From JBFXAF01 sp050184585 (GTDB lineage: Bacteria; Pseudomonadota; Alphaproteobacteria; Rhizobiales; Rhizobiaceae), in assembly GCA_050184585.1 (NCBI GenBank), contig JBFXAF010000001.1, positions 1-64,000 on the forward strand: a DNA stretch of 64,000 bases, in the 5' to 3' direction. The translations under genes and the position numbers were made by a program. Below, in pieces: positions 32,901 to 41,322 of the stretch. The notes under the pieces were generated by a model. That model was not told the DNA's origin and did not search any database. It saw nothing but the letters and a program-made list of their open reading frames with translations. How positions within the stretch are numbered: position 1 is the stretch's first letter; each line of letters opens with the position of its first letter.

Positions 32901-34398
32901 TGTCGGATCGATCAAGAACCTGACCTTCCTGGTCGACAGCGTCATGTCCGATCAGAACCAGGCGATAGATCCGTCGGGGGTCGTCTACAATTCGCTGACC
33001 GGCGCACCGATCGCGGGCGTGGTTCTCGAACTCACGACGGCCGGGGGCACGACGCTTCCCGCAGCCTGTCTGCTGGCCGGACAGCAACCGCAGACCACGG
33101 GCGCGGACGGTCGCTACCGCTTCGACGTGGTGCCCGGCGCGGCCGCGCAATGCCCGGTGGTCGAAACCGAGTACCGCCTGGCGTTGAGACGGTTCCCGGC
33201 CGGCATGACCGCATCGGTCTCGGCGCTCAATCCGCCTCGCGCGGGCGCGCTCGATGCGACGACCTGTCCGGATGACGCGGTTCCGGGTGGGGCGTGCCAG
33301 CTGTCGGCCTCGGTCGACGCACCTTCGCCCGACGCGCCGACGCCCTACTATCTCGCCTTCCTGCTCGCACCCGGCGATCCGAATGTCGTCAACAACCACA
33401 TTCCCGTCGACCCGCTGCCATCGATCCCGGCCACCGGCCTGACGGTCGCGAAGCGCGCCGCCATTTTCTCGGCGCGACGCGACGAGATCGTTCCATATGT
33501 CATAGAGGCGGCGAACGCCAACGTCCGGCCGGCTGGCCCGCTCGACATACGTGATCAGCTCCCGCCGGGCTTCGCCTACGTGCGCGGCAGCGCTCGCGTC
33601 GAAGGGCTGATCATCGAGCCGACCATCAGCGGTCGGACGGTCACCTTCGAGAACCTGACACTGCCTGCCAACGGGGCGATCGAGATACGCCTTTCGGCGC
33701 GCATCGGCGCGGACGTGCGCCCGGGCGAGCACGACAATCGCGCCTGGATGCTCGACCCTGCGGACGGGCGCGCGGTCTCCAACGTCGCCGTCGCCACGGT
33801 GCGTGTCGAGGCGGAACACGTCTTCGACTGCGGTGAAGTGATTGGCAAGGTCTTCGACGACCGCGACCGCGACGGCTTCCAGGGCGAGGGCGAGGTGGGC
33901 GTTCCCGGGGTGCGCATCGCCACCGTGCGCGGCACGTTGATCACGACCGACCGGTACGGGCGCTATTCGGTGCCCTGCGCCGAACTGCCCGATGCCGACA
34001 CCGGCAGCAATTTCATCCTCAAGGTCGATCCGCGCACATTGCCGGACGGCTGGGCGCTGACGACTGAAAATCCACTTGTCGCTCGGCTGACCGCCGGCAA
34101 GCTGACCAAGATGAATTTCGGCGCGACTGCCCACGCGACAGTGCGTGTGGAGTTGACCGGCCGCGCCTTCGCTGAGGGCGATGCTCAGCCGGGCGGGGAG
34201 TTGAGGGCCGGCATCGCGCGGCTGGCAGGCGTCGCCGCAGAAGATGGCACTATTCTCCGCGTCATCTACAGGACGCGGGGGGAGCCGGTTGCCCTTGTCG
34301 AGCGCCGGCTGGCTGTGACCCGGTCCCTCATCGAGCAGGCCTGGCGCGGCCGCAAAGGCGCCCTGCCTGTCGAGACCATCGTCGTGAACGTCGAATGA
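29920..34398 (+). CDS. Giant secreted repeat protein with Ig-like, DUF11 and SdrD-B-like modules
   Basis: 1492 aa. The N terminus is an Arg-containing stretch followed by a hydrophobic core (M-L-A-L-L-A-S-T-I-A-A-G-A-A-H-A), a signal peptide cleaved near residue 48. A beta-rich domain and a V-A-N-D-D ... I-L-A-N-D-T cadherin/VCBS-like module follow. Residues 521-919 are four tandem repeats of about 100 aa, each ending with a Y-x-I-C-E-x-L-N-P-x-N-C-D pair of Cys. Then come SdrD-B-like modules (T-V-Y-F-D-A-N-G-N-G-A-F, about 925; G-K-V-F-D-D-R-D-R-D-G-F, about 1307) around a DUF11-like domain (from about 1172). No sortase or membrane anchor is visible. The stop overlaps the outer-membrane partner gene by 4 nt. 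Start ATG 29920; ATG 30013 is the alternative. Confidence 0.8.
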   Translation: MRVWRPALVGSRGGFEAASPGHAARVFARAGMLALLASTIAAGAAHADPLVINNVVAPITVGSGNGERGMWEDAGTVGGVTVDLVATINGASLDHNITTSGSRPSITSSGQDDIWIEWRIFQNNTYDINTNSGGVPVAADVHVQLNDIDGPNNERAYLPVCGGAIQWVRIDQDATTGKAFGTVDGRAETFSLIGDADYNSEPHSGVEVFYPNTSTFTFGRTANTPYFIRLDNPTYSAFDTFDFECADFTAPVANDDTGEGTLGDPLVIDILANDTIATANDNPPHNNSQAASEYGRQSVSLIAPGAATGVTTTGGDVVSFSMPGEGAWSFSDTTGLLTFTPIAGFAGTPTAISYTFDNALGVQSNAAAVAINYPSIGAVKSATFNDDIVTDGGAQLGETIGYTYAVTAIGSTPIENVSISETAFTGNGATPVPAYVSGDLDLDGRLDPGEAWLFTASYTIVAADIVAGSVGNQATASGETGLGTPVSDLSDSSNPGDGNGVGTPGGGANNDDPTTTSLPAAPIVANDDAPASVPGAAGSGNAGDAFANDTLSGVAVDPADVTATVTLPAAHAGVTLDTATGTIAVAAATPSATYTIGYEICETLNPTNCDDATITITVDPAIVVAADDMPPAVNGMAGDPNVTDAFANDTVDGAALNLGDITVTVIAPAADPGVTLDTSTGIVSVAPGTPAATYTITYRICEDLNPANCDTAVITIAVDPAAIDATDDAIGPVNGMAGAVAAGNAFANDFLNGVAAAPADITASVMAPASHPGVTLNVATGDVDIAAATPAATYTIDYQICENLNPANCDTATITVDVEEALIDAVDDVVAGVVDTAHALAAVVNVLNDDTLNGVAATIAEVTVSADGALPAGFTLQMHGAVDIAQGTPSGVYVFGYRICEILNPANCDAATVTVTVEKSVPVVSGTVYFDANGNGAFNPGTDARLPGYLVELLQGGVLVKATTSDAQGEYVMRDFAPGAGYEVVFRDPATGKAVGSIKNLTFLVDSVMSDQNQAIDPSGVVYNSLTGAPIAGVVLELTTAGGTTLPAACLLAGQQPQTTGADGRYRFDVVPGAAAQCPVVETEYRLALRRFPAGMTASVSALNPPRAGALDATTCPDDAVPGGACQLSASVDAPSPDAPTPYYLAFLLAPGDPNVVNNHIPVDPLPSIPATGLTVAKRAAIFSARRDEIVPYVIEAANANVRPAGPLDIRDQLPPGFAYVRGSARVEGLIIEPTISGRTVTFENLTLPANGAIEIRLSARIGADVRPGEHDNRAWMLDPADGRAVSNVAVATVRVEAEHVFDCGEVIGKVFDDRDRDGFQGEGEVGVPGVRIATVRGTLITTDRYGRYSVPCAELPDADTGSNFILKVDPRTLPDGWALTTENPLVARLTAGKLTKMNFGATAHATVRVELTGRAFAEGDAQPGGELRAGIARLAGVAAEDGTILRVIYRTRGEPVALVERRLAVTRSLIEQAWRGRKGALPVETIVVNVE
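31480..32676 (+). repeat. Four tandem 300-bp coding repeats
   Basis: Units begin at 31480, 31780, 32080 and 32380: three exact 300-bp steps, the last unit being 297 bp. Each encodes about 100 residues with the pattern A-x-x-x-x-D-D, N-D-x-x-x-G-V/A, D-(I/V)-T, (G)-V-T-L-x-x-A/S-T-G, T-P-x-A-T-Y-x-I-x-Y-x-I-C-E, L-N-P-x-N-C-D. Units A to C are closest; D has diverged. They are diverged at DNA level, so the period is maintained by selection on the protein, not by recent duplication. Confidence 0.85.
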
Positions 34399-37300
34399 CG
34401 GTGCTCTCTAGACGAGGGGCGCAGCGCGAGCGGCGACAGGCATTGCTTGCGACCGTAGCGCTCGTGGCCTTGCTCGCGGCCGGCCAGACTGTGTCCGCGG
34501 ACGACCTCTCGGGAAGCGGGTTTTCCATCTCCGTCGATGGCGAGACGCTCGCAGGCGACGTGGTCGTTCCGCCTGTTTCGGGCGCGGCGCGACATGCCGA
34601 TATCCAGATAAAGTTCGACGGGTTGGACGTGGAGCCGCTGCTCAATGTCTCGACGAGTGACCTGGGCCAGGCCTATCGCGCCGGCGAAACCGTCGCATTC
34701 CGCGCATCGTCCAACTATCCCGCGTGGATCGAGCGCGGCGAGGTGCTGGTCTACGAGATGGGCCCTCGCGCATCGGCGAGACCGATCGCGAGCCTGCCGG
34801 TCGATGGCTCCGGCCATGCCGCATGGACCGTGCCGGAGGGCGGGGAGGGCAGTTACGCCTACGTGCTGCGCGTCCACGACGCCGAGGGCCGTTACGACGA
34901 GACCGCGCCGCTGACGCTCGTACGGACCGAGAGCACCGTGCGGTCGTCGCCTTCGCGAACAATCGCCGCCGGCGAGGGCGAGGACCGCACCGCGATACGC
35001 AACATTCCGGTGCACGGCGGAGCGGTGACTGTCTATGGCTCCGGCCTGCTGCCCGGCGAGACGGTGACAGCGCTCGGCGACGACGTCCCGGTCGACGCGG
35101 AAGGCCGCTTCGTCTCGCAGCGGATACTGCCGCCCGGCGAGCACCAGGTCGACGTTTCCGTCGCGGGACCCGCGCATGAGGGCCTCGCCTTCAGCCGCAG
35201 CGTCACCATCCCGGAGAACGAGTGGTTCTACGTCGCGATCGCGGACCTGACGGTCGGCAAACGCTTCGGTGGAGCCGACATGGTCGCCGCCGAACCGGGC
35301 GAATATGATGAGGTCTATACCCGCGGGCGGCTCGCCTTCTATCTGAAGGGCAAGGTCAAGGGCAAAACCCTCATCACCGCCGCCGCGGACACCGGCGAGG
35401 ATCGCGTCGAGAACCTGTTCAAGGGATTCTCCTCGAAGGACCCCCGACAGGTGCTGAAGCGCATCGACCCGGACAGTTTCTACCCTGTCTATGGCGACGA
35501 CTCCTCGGCCATCGACGATGCGCCAACAGACGGAAAGTTCTATGTGCGCGTCGAGCGGGGCGACAGCCATGTGCTGTGGGGCCGCTACAAGGCCGAGGTG
35601 AACGGCTCACGCCTGCTGAACAACGAGCGGGCGCTCTATGGCGCCAAAGGCGTATGGCGTTCCGAGGCGACGGCGCCGCTGGGTGAGCGCCGGCACGAGG
35701 TCAAGGTCTATGCCGCTCAGCCCGGCACGCTGCCGCAGCGCGACGTACTGCGGGGCACCGGCGGTTCGGCATACTTCCTGACCAGGCAGGACATCGTGCG
35801 CGGGTCAGAGACCCTGACGGTGGTGGTCCGCGACCCGCTTTCCGGCCGAACCCTCACGCGTCGAGCGCTGGTGGCGGGAGAGGACTATGACATCAACCCC
35901 CTGCAGGGCGTGGTGATCCTGAAGAAGCCGCTGCAATCGACCGCATCCGACGGCGGCGTCGTGCGCGAGGGCGCGCTCGGCGACCGCGAGGTGAACCTTG
36001 TCGCGACCTACGAATACACGCCGACCGGCGCCGAGGTGGACGAATACTCCTATGGCGGGCAGGCGCGGACATGGGTCGGCGACCATGTCCGCGTCGGCGT
36101 CACCGGCATGAGCGAGGAGACGGGTCCGGCCGACCAGAAATCGGCGGGCGTCGACCTCCACCTGAGGGCCACGGACTCCACCTATCTCGATGCCGAGTTC
36201 GCGACCACGAGGGGTCCGGGCTACGGCCGCGCGCTGTCGACCGACGGCGGCCTGACGCTGACCGACGACCCGACCGCCGGCGCGCGCACGCTGACCGGTT
36301 CTGCCTGGAGCCTGCGTGGAGAACTTGACCTTGCCGACATCGACCCGGCGCTCCGCGGGCGGCTTTCGGTCTGGTACGAGGAGAAGAGGCGCGGCTTTTC
36401 CAGTTTCGACCAAGACATCGACACCGACCAGCGCTCGCTCGGTGCTGCCGGCGCGTTCGACATCGGGGAGGATACGACGGTGCGGCTGTCGGCCGAAGAT
36501 TATGCGGACGCCGCCGGCAGACGACGCAGCGACGGCTCCGTGGAGGCTGAGCGAAAGTTCGGCGAGCGGTGGGCGCTGGCTGGTGGCCTGACCTATACCC
36601 ATCTCGCCGATCCGGTCACGCCGGTCGGTCGCAACGGACAGCGGCTCGACGCAGGGCTGCGCCTTGCTTTCGAGCCGGACGATGACACGAAGCTCTACGC
36701 CTTCGGGCAGGGTACTGTGGTGCGGCGGGGCGGCATCGACCGCAACGACCGTGTCGGCGTCGGCGCATCGCGGCGCATCACGGAAAAGATCGGCGTCGAG
36801 GGCGAGGTGTCCTATGGCACCAGCGGTATCGGTGCACTGGCGGCTGTCACCTATGACCCCACTGCCGACGACCGCTACTATGCGGGCTACCGGCTTGACG
36901 CAGACCAGTTGCGCAGTTCCACCCTGGACGGCGCGGACCTCGGGGCGGTCGTCGTCGGCGCAAGACGCAGATTGAGCGACGTACTGACCAGCTATGCCGA
37001 GAGCAACTACGACATGTTCGGCCGGAGGCGCTCGCTCACCCAGACCTATGGCGTCGAATATACGCCGGACAAGCTCTGGGCTCTTGGCGGCGCCTTCGAG
37101 GCAGGCCGCATCGTCGATCCCAACGCCAGCGACTTCGACCGCAAGGCGCTGTCGCTCTCGGCCAGCTACCGGGACGACGACCGGCTGACCGGCTCGCTCA
37201 AGGGCGAAGCCCGAGCGGAGGAGAGCGAAGACGGCAGGCGCGACCGAAACTCCTTCCTCCTCTCAGGCGCACTCGGCTCGAAGCTGTCGGAGGACTGGCG

Positions 37301-37883
37301 CCTACTCGCAGGCTTCGATGCGGTGGTGTCGAAATCGGACCAGAGTATTCTTCTGGACGGCGACTATCTCGACGGCAGGCTGGGCTTCGCCTACCGGCCG
37401 GTCGACCACGACCGCCTGGCGGTGCTGGCCAAGTACCAGTTTCTCTACGACCTTCCCGGGCCTCAGCAAGTGACCGTCAACGGAGCGCTGCTCGGACCTG
37501 CGCAGCGCAGCCACGTCCTGAGCGCCGACGTGACCTACGACGTCAATCGCTATCTCACGCTCGGCGCCAAGTATGGACTGCGTCTCGGCGAGGTGTCCGT
37601 AACGCGCGCGGCGAACGACTTCGTCGCTTCGTCCGCGCAACTCGGCATCCTGCGGGCCGATATCCGCTTCCTCGAGGACTGGGATGCGATGGTGGAGGCG
37701 CGGGCGCTTTCGACCGGCGAGACGAAGACGATTAAATATGGTGCGCTGCTGGCGCTCTACCGCCATGTCGGCGGCCACATGAAGGTAGGCGCTGGCTACA
37801 ATTTTTCCCACTTCTCGGACGACCTGACAGACCTGACGTACGACGATCAGGGGGCGTTCATCAACGCGGTGGGCAAGTTCTGA
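34395..37883 (+). CDS. Large outer-membrane beta-barrel-type protein, partner of the repeat protein
   Basis: 1162 aa. The signal peptide runs to about residue 36 (A-L-L-A-T-V-A-L-V-A-L-L-A-A-G, then V-S-A). Residues 40-280 are Ig-like beta domains (V-Y-G-S-G-L-L-P-G-E-T-V). A mid-region has Y-F-L-T-R-Q-D-I-V-R-G-S-E and D-Y-D-I-N-P-L-Q-G-V-V-I-L-K. From about 560 to the end runs a series of alternating amphipathic strands ending with Phe (A-V-G-K-F), the signal recognised by the BAM complex. The protein is therefore likely a C-terminal barrel of 20 or more strands with a periplasmic N-terminal part. Translational coupling by ATGA to the repeat-protein gene suggests a two-component secretion or anchoring pair. 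I know no characterised family for it. Confidence 0.8.
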   Translation: MTVLSRRGAQRERRQALLATVALVALLAAGQTVSADDLSGSGFSISVDGETLAGDVVVPPVSGAARHADIQIKFDGLDVEPLLNVSTSDLGQAYRAGETVAFRASSNYPAWIERGEVLVYEMGPRASARPIASLPVDGSGHAAWTVPEGGEGSYAYVLRVHDAEGRYDETAPLTLVRTESTVRSSPSRTIAAGEGEDRTAIRNIPVHGGAVTVYGSGLLPGETVTALGDDVPVDAEGRFVSQRILPPGEHQVDVSVAGPAHEGLAFSRSVTIPENEWFYVAIADLTVGKRFGGADMVAAEPGEYDEVYTRGRLAFYLKGKVKGKTLITAAADTGEDRVENLFKGFSSKDPRQVLKRIDPDSFYPVYGDDSSAIDDAPTDGKFYVRVERGDSHVLWGRYKAEVNGSRLLNNERALYGAKGVWRSEATAPLGERRHEVKVYAAQPGTLPQRDVLRGTGGSAYFLTRQDIVRGSETLTVVVRDPLSGRTLTRRALVAGEDYDINPLQGVVILKKPLQSTASDGGVVREGALGDREVNLVATYEYTPTGAEVDEYSYGGQARTWVGDHVRVGVTGMSEETGPADQKSAGVDLHLRATDSTYLDAEFATTRGPGYGRALSTDGGLTLTDDPTAGARTLTGSAWSLRGELDLADIDPALRGRLSVWYEEKRRGFSSFDQDIDTDQRSLGAAGAFDIGEDTTVRLSAEDYADAAGRRRSDGSVEAERKFGERWALAGGLTYTHLADPVTPVGRNGQRLDAGLRLAFEPDDDTKLYAFGQGTVVRRGGIDRNDRVGVGASRRITEKIGVEGEVSYGTSGIGALAAVTYDPTADDRYYAGYRLDADQLRSSTLDGADLGAVVVGARRRLSDVLTSYAESNYDMFGRRRSLTQTYGVEYTPDKLWALGGAFEAGRIVDPNASDFDRKALSLSASYRDDDRLTGSLKGEARAEESEDGRRDRNSFLLSGALGSKLSEDWRLLAGFDAVVSKSDQSILLDGDYLDGRLGFAYRPVDHDRLAVLAKYQFLYDLPGPQQVTVNGALLGPAQRSHVLSADVTYDVNRYLTLGAKYGLRLGEVSVTRAANDFVASSAQLGILRADIRFLEDWDAMVEARALSTGETKTIKYGALLALYRHVGGHMKVGAGYNFSHFSDDLTDLTYDDQGAFINAVGKF

Positions 37884-37889
37884 CCGTTG

Positions 37890-38126
37890 TCAGAACGCCT
37901 TGAAGGTCAAGGTCGTCAGCGAGCGCATGATGCCGGGCACGTTGGCGATCTTCTCGTTGATGAACTTTCCGATGTCGTCTGCGTCCTCGACATAGACCTT
38001 CATCAGGAGATCGTATTCACCGCTGGTCGAATAGAGCTCGGATGCGACCTCGCGCTCGTAGAGTTCATCCGCCACCTCGTAGGTCCGGCCGGGGGCGCAT
38101 TGAAGCTGGACGAATACTGCTCTCAT
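37890..38126 (-). CDS. Stand-alone Lrp/AsnC ligand-binding (RAM) domain protein
   Basis: 78 aa, equal to the C-terminal effector domain of Lrp/AsnC regulators without the helix-turn-helix. It starts A-V-F-V-Q-L-Q-C-A-P-G, has G-E-Y-D-L-L-M-K-V-Y-V in the middle and ends L-T-T-L-T-F-K-A-F. Such RAM-only proteins form ring oligomers and may bind amino acids. It lies in tandem 16 nt downstream of the formamidase-like gene and could be co-transcribed with it. No DNA-binding part is present, so direct gene control is unlikely. Confidence 0.9.
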   Translation of the reverse strand: MRAVFVQLQCAPGRTYEVADELYEREVASELYSTSGEYDLLMKVYVEDADDIGKFINEKIANVPGIMRSLTTLTFKAF

Positions 38127-38142
38127 CGTTCCTTCCGATCGA

Positions 38143-38973
38143 TCACCCCTCGATCAGGGCGCGGGTCAACGGATGCGACGAATCCTCCAGCCCGTCAATG
38201 ATGTTGAAGTGGTGCCGGTCCGGCTCCTCCACGACCGCCGTGGCGGCGCCCAGACCGCGCCAGACATTGGCGAGCAGCGCGTTCTGGCGGATGAACTCGG
38301 CGCGTTCGGACGCACCTGCCCAGCAGACAAGGCGTGTTCCCGACAACGGGCGCAGCAAGGCCGGGCTCTCGGCGATGGCTTCGGCTTCGTCGAGCTTGAG
38401 CGTCTCGTTCATGGCGGTGGCCAGCATCGGCCTGAGATCATGAATTCCAGCGATCGACACGACGGTCTTCAGCCGTGACCGCAGTTCGGCGGACAAGGGC
38501 GAGTTGGTGCAGACCATTCGCGTCGCCAGGTGCCCGCCGGCCGAATGGCCGGTGAGCCGGATCGGACCACCCACTATCCCTGCCGCGAAGGCGATGGCGC
38601 GGCCGATTTCTCGGGTGATCCCTGAAACGTTGATATCGGGACACAGTGTGTAACCGGGCATCGCGACCGCATATCCGGCGGCGAGCGGACCTCGAGCCAG
38701 ATGCGACCAGTGACTGCGGTCGAGCCTCAGCCAGAAGCCGCCGTGGATGTAGACGACGAGCCCCTGCGGCTCGCCCACCGGCAGGAAGAGGTCAAGGCGG
38801 TTGCGCGGCAGATCCCCATAGGCGAGCCCGAGGCGCGCGCGCCCTTCCGCCTCCAGCATGTCGCGAAAGGCCCGCGCCGGTTCGACCCAGGCAGCCGGCC
38901 AGCGCTCGCCGTTGGGTATGTTCGGAGCGTTGGCGTAGGCTGCGTCCCAATCGGAAACGGCGTTCAAGAACAT
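38143..38973 (-). CDS. Alpha/beta hydrolase, kynurenine-formamidase (arylformamidase)-like
   Basis: 276 aa with an oxyanion-hole motif V-Y-I-H-G-G-F-W, nucleophile elbow G-H-S-A-G-G-H-L-A, and a C-terminal His in D-R-H-H-F-N-I-I, the esterase/formamidase triad. The H-G-G-F/Y-W form is common in arylformamidases of tryptophan degradation. ATG 38973 was chosen since the protein begins there; the upstream frame overlaps the divergent promoter region. It diverges from the Liv-type importer, which might bring in its substrate or an amino acid. Other substrates (carbamates, esters) remain possible. Confidence 0.82.
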   Translation of the reverse strand: MFLNAVSDWDAAYANAPNIPNGERWPAAWVEPARAFRDMLEAEGRARLGLAYGDLPRNRLDLFLPVGEPQGLVVYIHGGFWLRLDRSHWSHLARGPLAAGYAVAMPGYTLCPDINVSGITREIGRAIAFAAGIVGGPIRLTGHSAGGHLATRMVCTNSPLSAELRSRLKTVVSIAGIHDLRPMLATAMNETLKLDEAEAIAESPALLRPLSGTRLVCWAGASERAEFIRQNALLANVWRGLGAATAVVEEPDRHHFNIIDGLEDSSHPLTRALIEG

Positions 38974-39114
38974 TCTGCTTTTCCTCCCGGCGCTTGCGGC
39001 TGGAGGTTGCACAGTTTGGGGAACTCTGGAAAGTTCACCCCGGAGTTTTTCCAACGAACCCCGGAAACCGGCAAAGCGCCGCCGGGGCGGGCAACAAGGG
39101 ACGGGAGACGTCAA

Positions 39115-40254
39115 GTGAAGCGTGTTCTTGCAGCGGGTATCTTCGGGCTTTCCACGGCGATGTCGGGCCTTGCGCTCGCCGAGCCGATCAAGATCGGCAT
39201 GATCACAACGCTGTCGGGCGGCGGGGCGGGCCTCGGCGTCGACGTGCGCGATGCCTTCATGCTCGCGGTCAAGCAATCGGGCAATGCCGAGATCGAGGTG
39301 ATCACCGAGGACGACGCAATGAAGCCGGAAACGGCGGTCCAGATCGCCGACAAGATGATCCAGTCCGACAAGGTCGATCTCCTGACCGGGATCATCTGGT
39401 CGAATCTCGCGATGGCCGTCGTGCCAAACGCGGTTGGTCAGGACGTGATCTACCTGTCGCCCAACGCCGGGCCGTCACCTCTGGCCGGCGCGGGATGCAA
39501 CGCCAACTACTTCAACGTCGCCTACCAGAACGACAATTTCCACGAGGCTGCCGGAAACTACGCTCAGACGCAGGGCATCAAGAAGATGTTCATCCTCGCG
39601 CCCAACTATCCCGCCGGCACGGATTCGCTCAACGGATTCAAGCGTTACTACAAGGGCGAACTGGCAGGCGAGGTCTACACCAAGCTCGGCCAGACCGACT
39701 ATGCCGCCGAGATCGCCCAGATCCGGGATTCAGGGGCCGATTCGGTGTTCTTCTTCCTGCCGGGCGGTATGGGCGTCGCCTTCATGAAGCAGTATGCGCA
39801 GTCGGGCGTGGACATCCCGGTCATGGGTCCTGGTTTCTCCTTCAGCCAGGACGTGCTCGGCGCTATCGGCGATGCGGCGCTCGGCGCCAAGAACACGGCG
39901 AGCTGGTCGAAGGATCTCGACAACGCCAAGAACAAGCAGTTCGTCGAAACCTTCCAGGCCGAGTTTGGCCGCCTCCCGTCGATCTACGCCGCCCAGGCCT
40001 ATGACACGGCCAACCTGATCCTCTCGGCTGCAGCCAAGGCGAGCGTGAAGGACAAGCCGGCGTTCCGCGCCGCGCTGAAGGCAGCCGAGTTCGAGTCGGT
40101 GAGGGGCAAGTTCAAGTTCAACACCAACCAGCACCCCATTCAGGACTTTTACGTACGCGAGGTGATCAAGGAAGGCGACGTACTGACGAACAAGATCGTC
40201 GGCACATCCTTCACCGATCACGGCGACGCCTACGCGGGCGAGTGCAAGATGTAG
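39115..40254 (+). CDS. Branched-chain amino acid-type ABC importer, periplasmic binding protein (LivK-like)
   Basis: 379 aa. A signal peptide to about residue 23 (A-A-G-I-F-G-L-S-T-A-M-S-G-L-A-L-A), then the Peripla_BP_6 two-lobe fold: I-K-I-G-M-I-T-T-L-S-G-G-G-A-G-L-G, later G-I-I-W-S-N-L-A, and F-F-L-P-G-G-M-G-V. GTG 39115 is the start. Family members bind Leu/Ile/Val, amides, urea or aromatic compounds. Neighbouring permease and ATPase genes complete the transporter. The specific ligand is not deducible; the divergent hydrolase suggests a possible kynurenine- or amide-like ligand. Confidence 0.92.
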   Translation: MKRVLAAGIFGLSTAMSGLALAEPIKIGMITTLSGGGAGLGVDVRDAFMLAVKQSGNAEIEVITEDDAMKPETAVQIADKMIQSDKVDLLTGIIWSNLAMAVVPNAVGQDVIYLSPNAGPSPLAGAGCNANYFNVAYQNDNFHEAAGNYAQTQGIKKMFILAPNYPAGTDSLNGFKRYYKGELAGEVYTKLGQTDYAAEIAQIRDSGADSVFFFLPGGMGVAFMKQYAQSGVDIPVMGPGFSFSQDVLGAIGDAALGAKNTASWSKDLDNAKNKQFVETFQAEFGRLPSIYAAQAYDTANLILSAAAKASVKDKPAFRAALKAAEFESVRGKFKFNTNQHPIQDFYVREVIKEGDVLTNKIVGTSFTDHGDAYAGECKM

Positions 40255-40401
40255 CTTCCTTCTCCCTGTTCGCGGGGAGAGGGTGCCGGCAGGCGGATGA
40301 GGGGCGGCGCGAACCTTGGGAAGGCGCCGCCCCTCAACCTTAACCACTCCCCGCGAAAGCGGTGAGTGAGCATTGAACCGGCGCATTCAGGCAGAAGACA
40401 C
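40255..40401. repeat. Intergenic palindromic repeat element between the livK-like and livH-like genes
   Basis: The gap holds a small stem-loop (CTCCC 40262-40266 with GGGAG 40275-40279) and a longer perfect one: 13 bases at 40298-40310 (TGAGGGGCGGCGC) pair with 40324-40336. It contains GTGCCGGCAGG...GAGGGGC, a core shared with the palindrome at 59931-59995. Such elements are known short intergenic repeats of Rhizobiales. It may attenuate transcription between the binding protein and permease genes, and may lower expression of the latter. Confidence 0.65.
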
Positions 40402-41322
40402 TTGTCCACCGCCCTTCTGATCGAGCAGATCCTGAACGGCCTCCAGTTCGGCGTCATGCTGTTCCTGATGGCTGCAGGACTGACGTTGATCTTCGGCGTG
40501 ATGGGCCTCATCAACCTCGCCCACGGCTCGCTCTACATGGTGGGGGCCTTCGCATGCGCCGCCGTGGCGGCATGGACGGGTTCGTTCTGGCTCGGGCTCA
40601 TCGCGAGCCTCGCGGCTGCGGCAGCGGCGGGCGCCATAGTGGAAGTGACCGTGATCCGCCGGCTGTACCTGCGCGATCACCTCGACCAGGTGCTGGCCAC
40701 GTTCGCGCTGATCCTGATCTTTTCCGAGGGCACGCGCTGGCTGTTCGGGTCGTTCCCTCTCTATCTCGACCTTCCGCCCGCGCTGTCGGGTTCCGTCGAT
40801 CTGCCGGGCGGCGTGAGATACCAGTTCTACCGACTGGTCATTATCGGCGTCGGCGTGATCGTTGCGATCGGACTGTCGCTGCTGATCTCGCGAACCCGGC
40901 TTGGCATGCGCATCCGCGCCGGCGAATCCGACCGCGAGATGATCGGGGCGCTGGGCGTCGACATCGCCACGCTCTACACAATCGTCTTCGCGCTCGGAGC
41001 GGCGCTTGCCGGACTTGCGGGCGCGATGGTTGGCGCCATCCAGTCGGTGCAGGTCGGCATGGGCGAACCGGTGCTGATCCTCGCCTTCGTGGTCATCGTC
41101 ATCGGCGGCATAGGCTCCATCCGCGGCGCACTGGTTGGAGCGATCCTCGTCGGCCTGACCGACACGCTCGGCCGTTTCCTGCTGCCGAAGCTTTTCGCCG
41201 TCTTCGTCGGGGTCTCGCAGGGCGCAACGATCGGTGCGGCGGTTGCCTCGATTCTCATCTACCTCGTGATGGCCGTCATCCTCGCCGTCAAGCCGCGCGG
41301 CCTGTTCCCGGCCGGTGCGTGA
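40402..41322 (+). CDS. Branched-chain amino acid-type ABC importer permease (LivH-like)
   Basis: 306 aa with about eight membrane segments: L-N-G-L-Q-F-G-V-M-L-F-L-M-A-A-G-L-T-L at the start, then M-G-L-I-N-L-A-H-G-S-L-Y-M of the LivH family, and the coupling loop G-E-S-D-R-E-M-I-G-A-L-G-V-D. TTG 40402 was preferred because AGAAG is upstream and the family starts here; a GTG at 40366 would add 12 residues within the repeat element. The gene overlaps livM by 8 nt. Confidence 0.9.
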   Translation: MSTALLIEQILNGLQFGVMLFLMAAGLTLIFGVMGLINLAHGSLYMVGAFACAAVAAWTGSFWLGLIASLAAAAAAGAIVEVTVIRRLYLRDHLDQVLATFALILIFSEGTRWLFGSFPLYLDLPPALSGSVDLPGGVRYQFYRLVIIGVGVIVAIGLSLLISRTRLGMRIRAGESDREMIGALGVDIATLYTIVFALGAALAGLAGAMVGAIQSVQVGMGEPVLILAFVVIVIGGIGSIRGALVGAILVGLTDTLGRFLLPKLFAVFVGVSQGATIGAAVASILIYLVMAVILAVKPRGLFPAGA

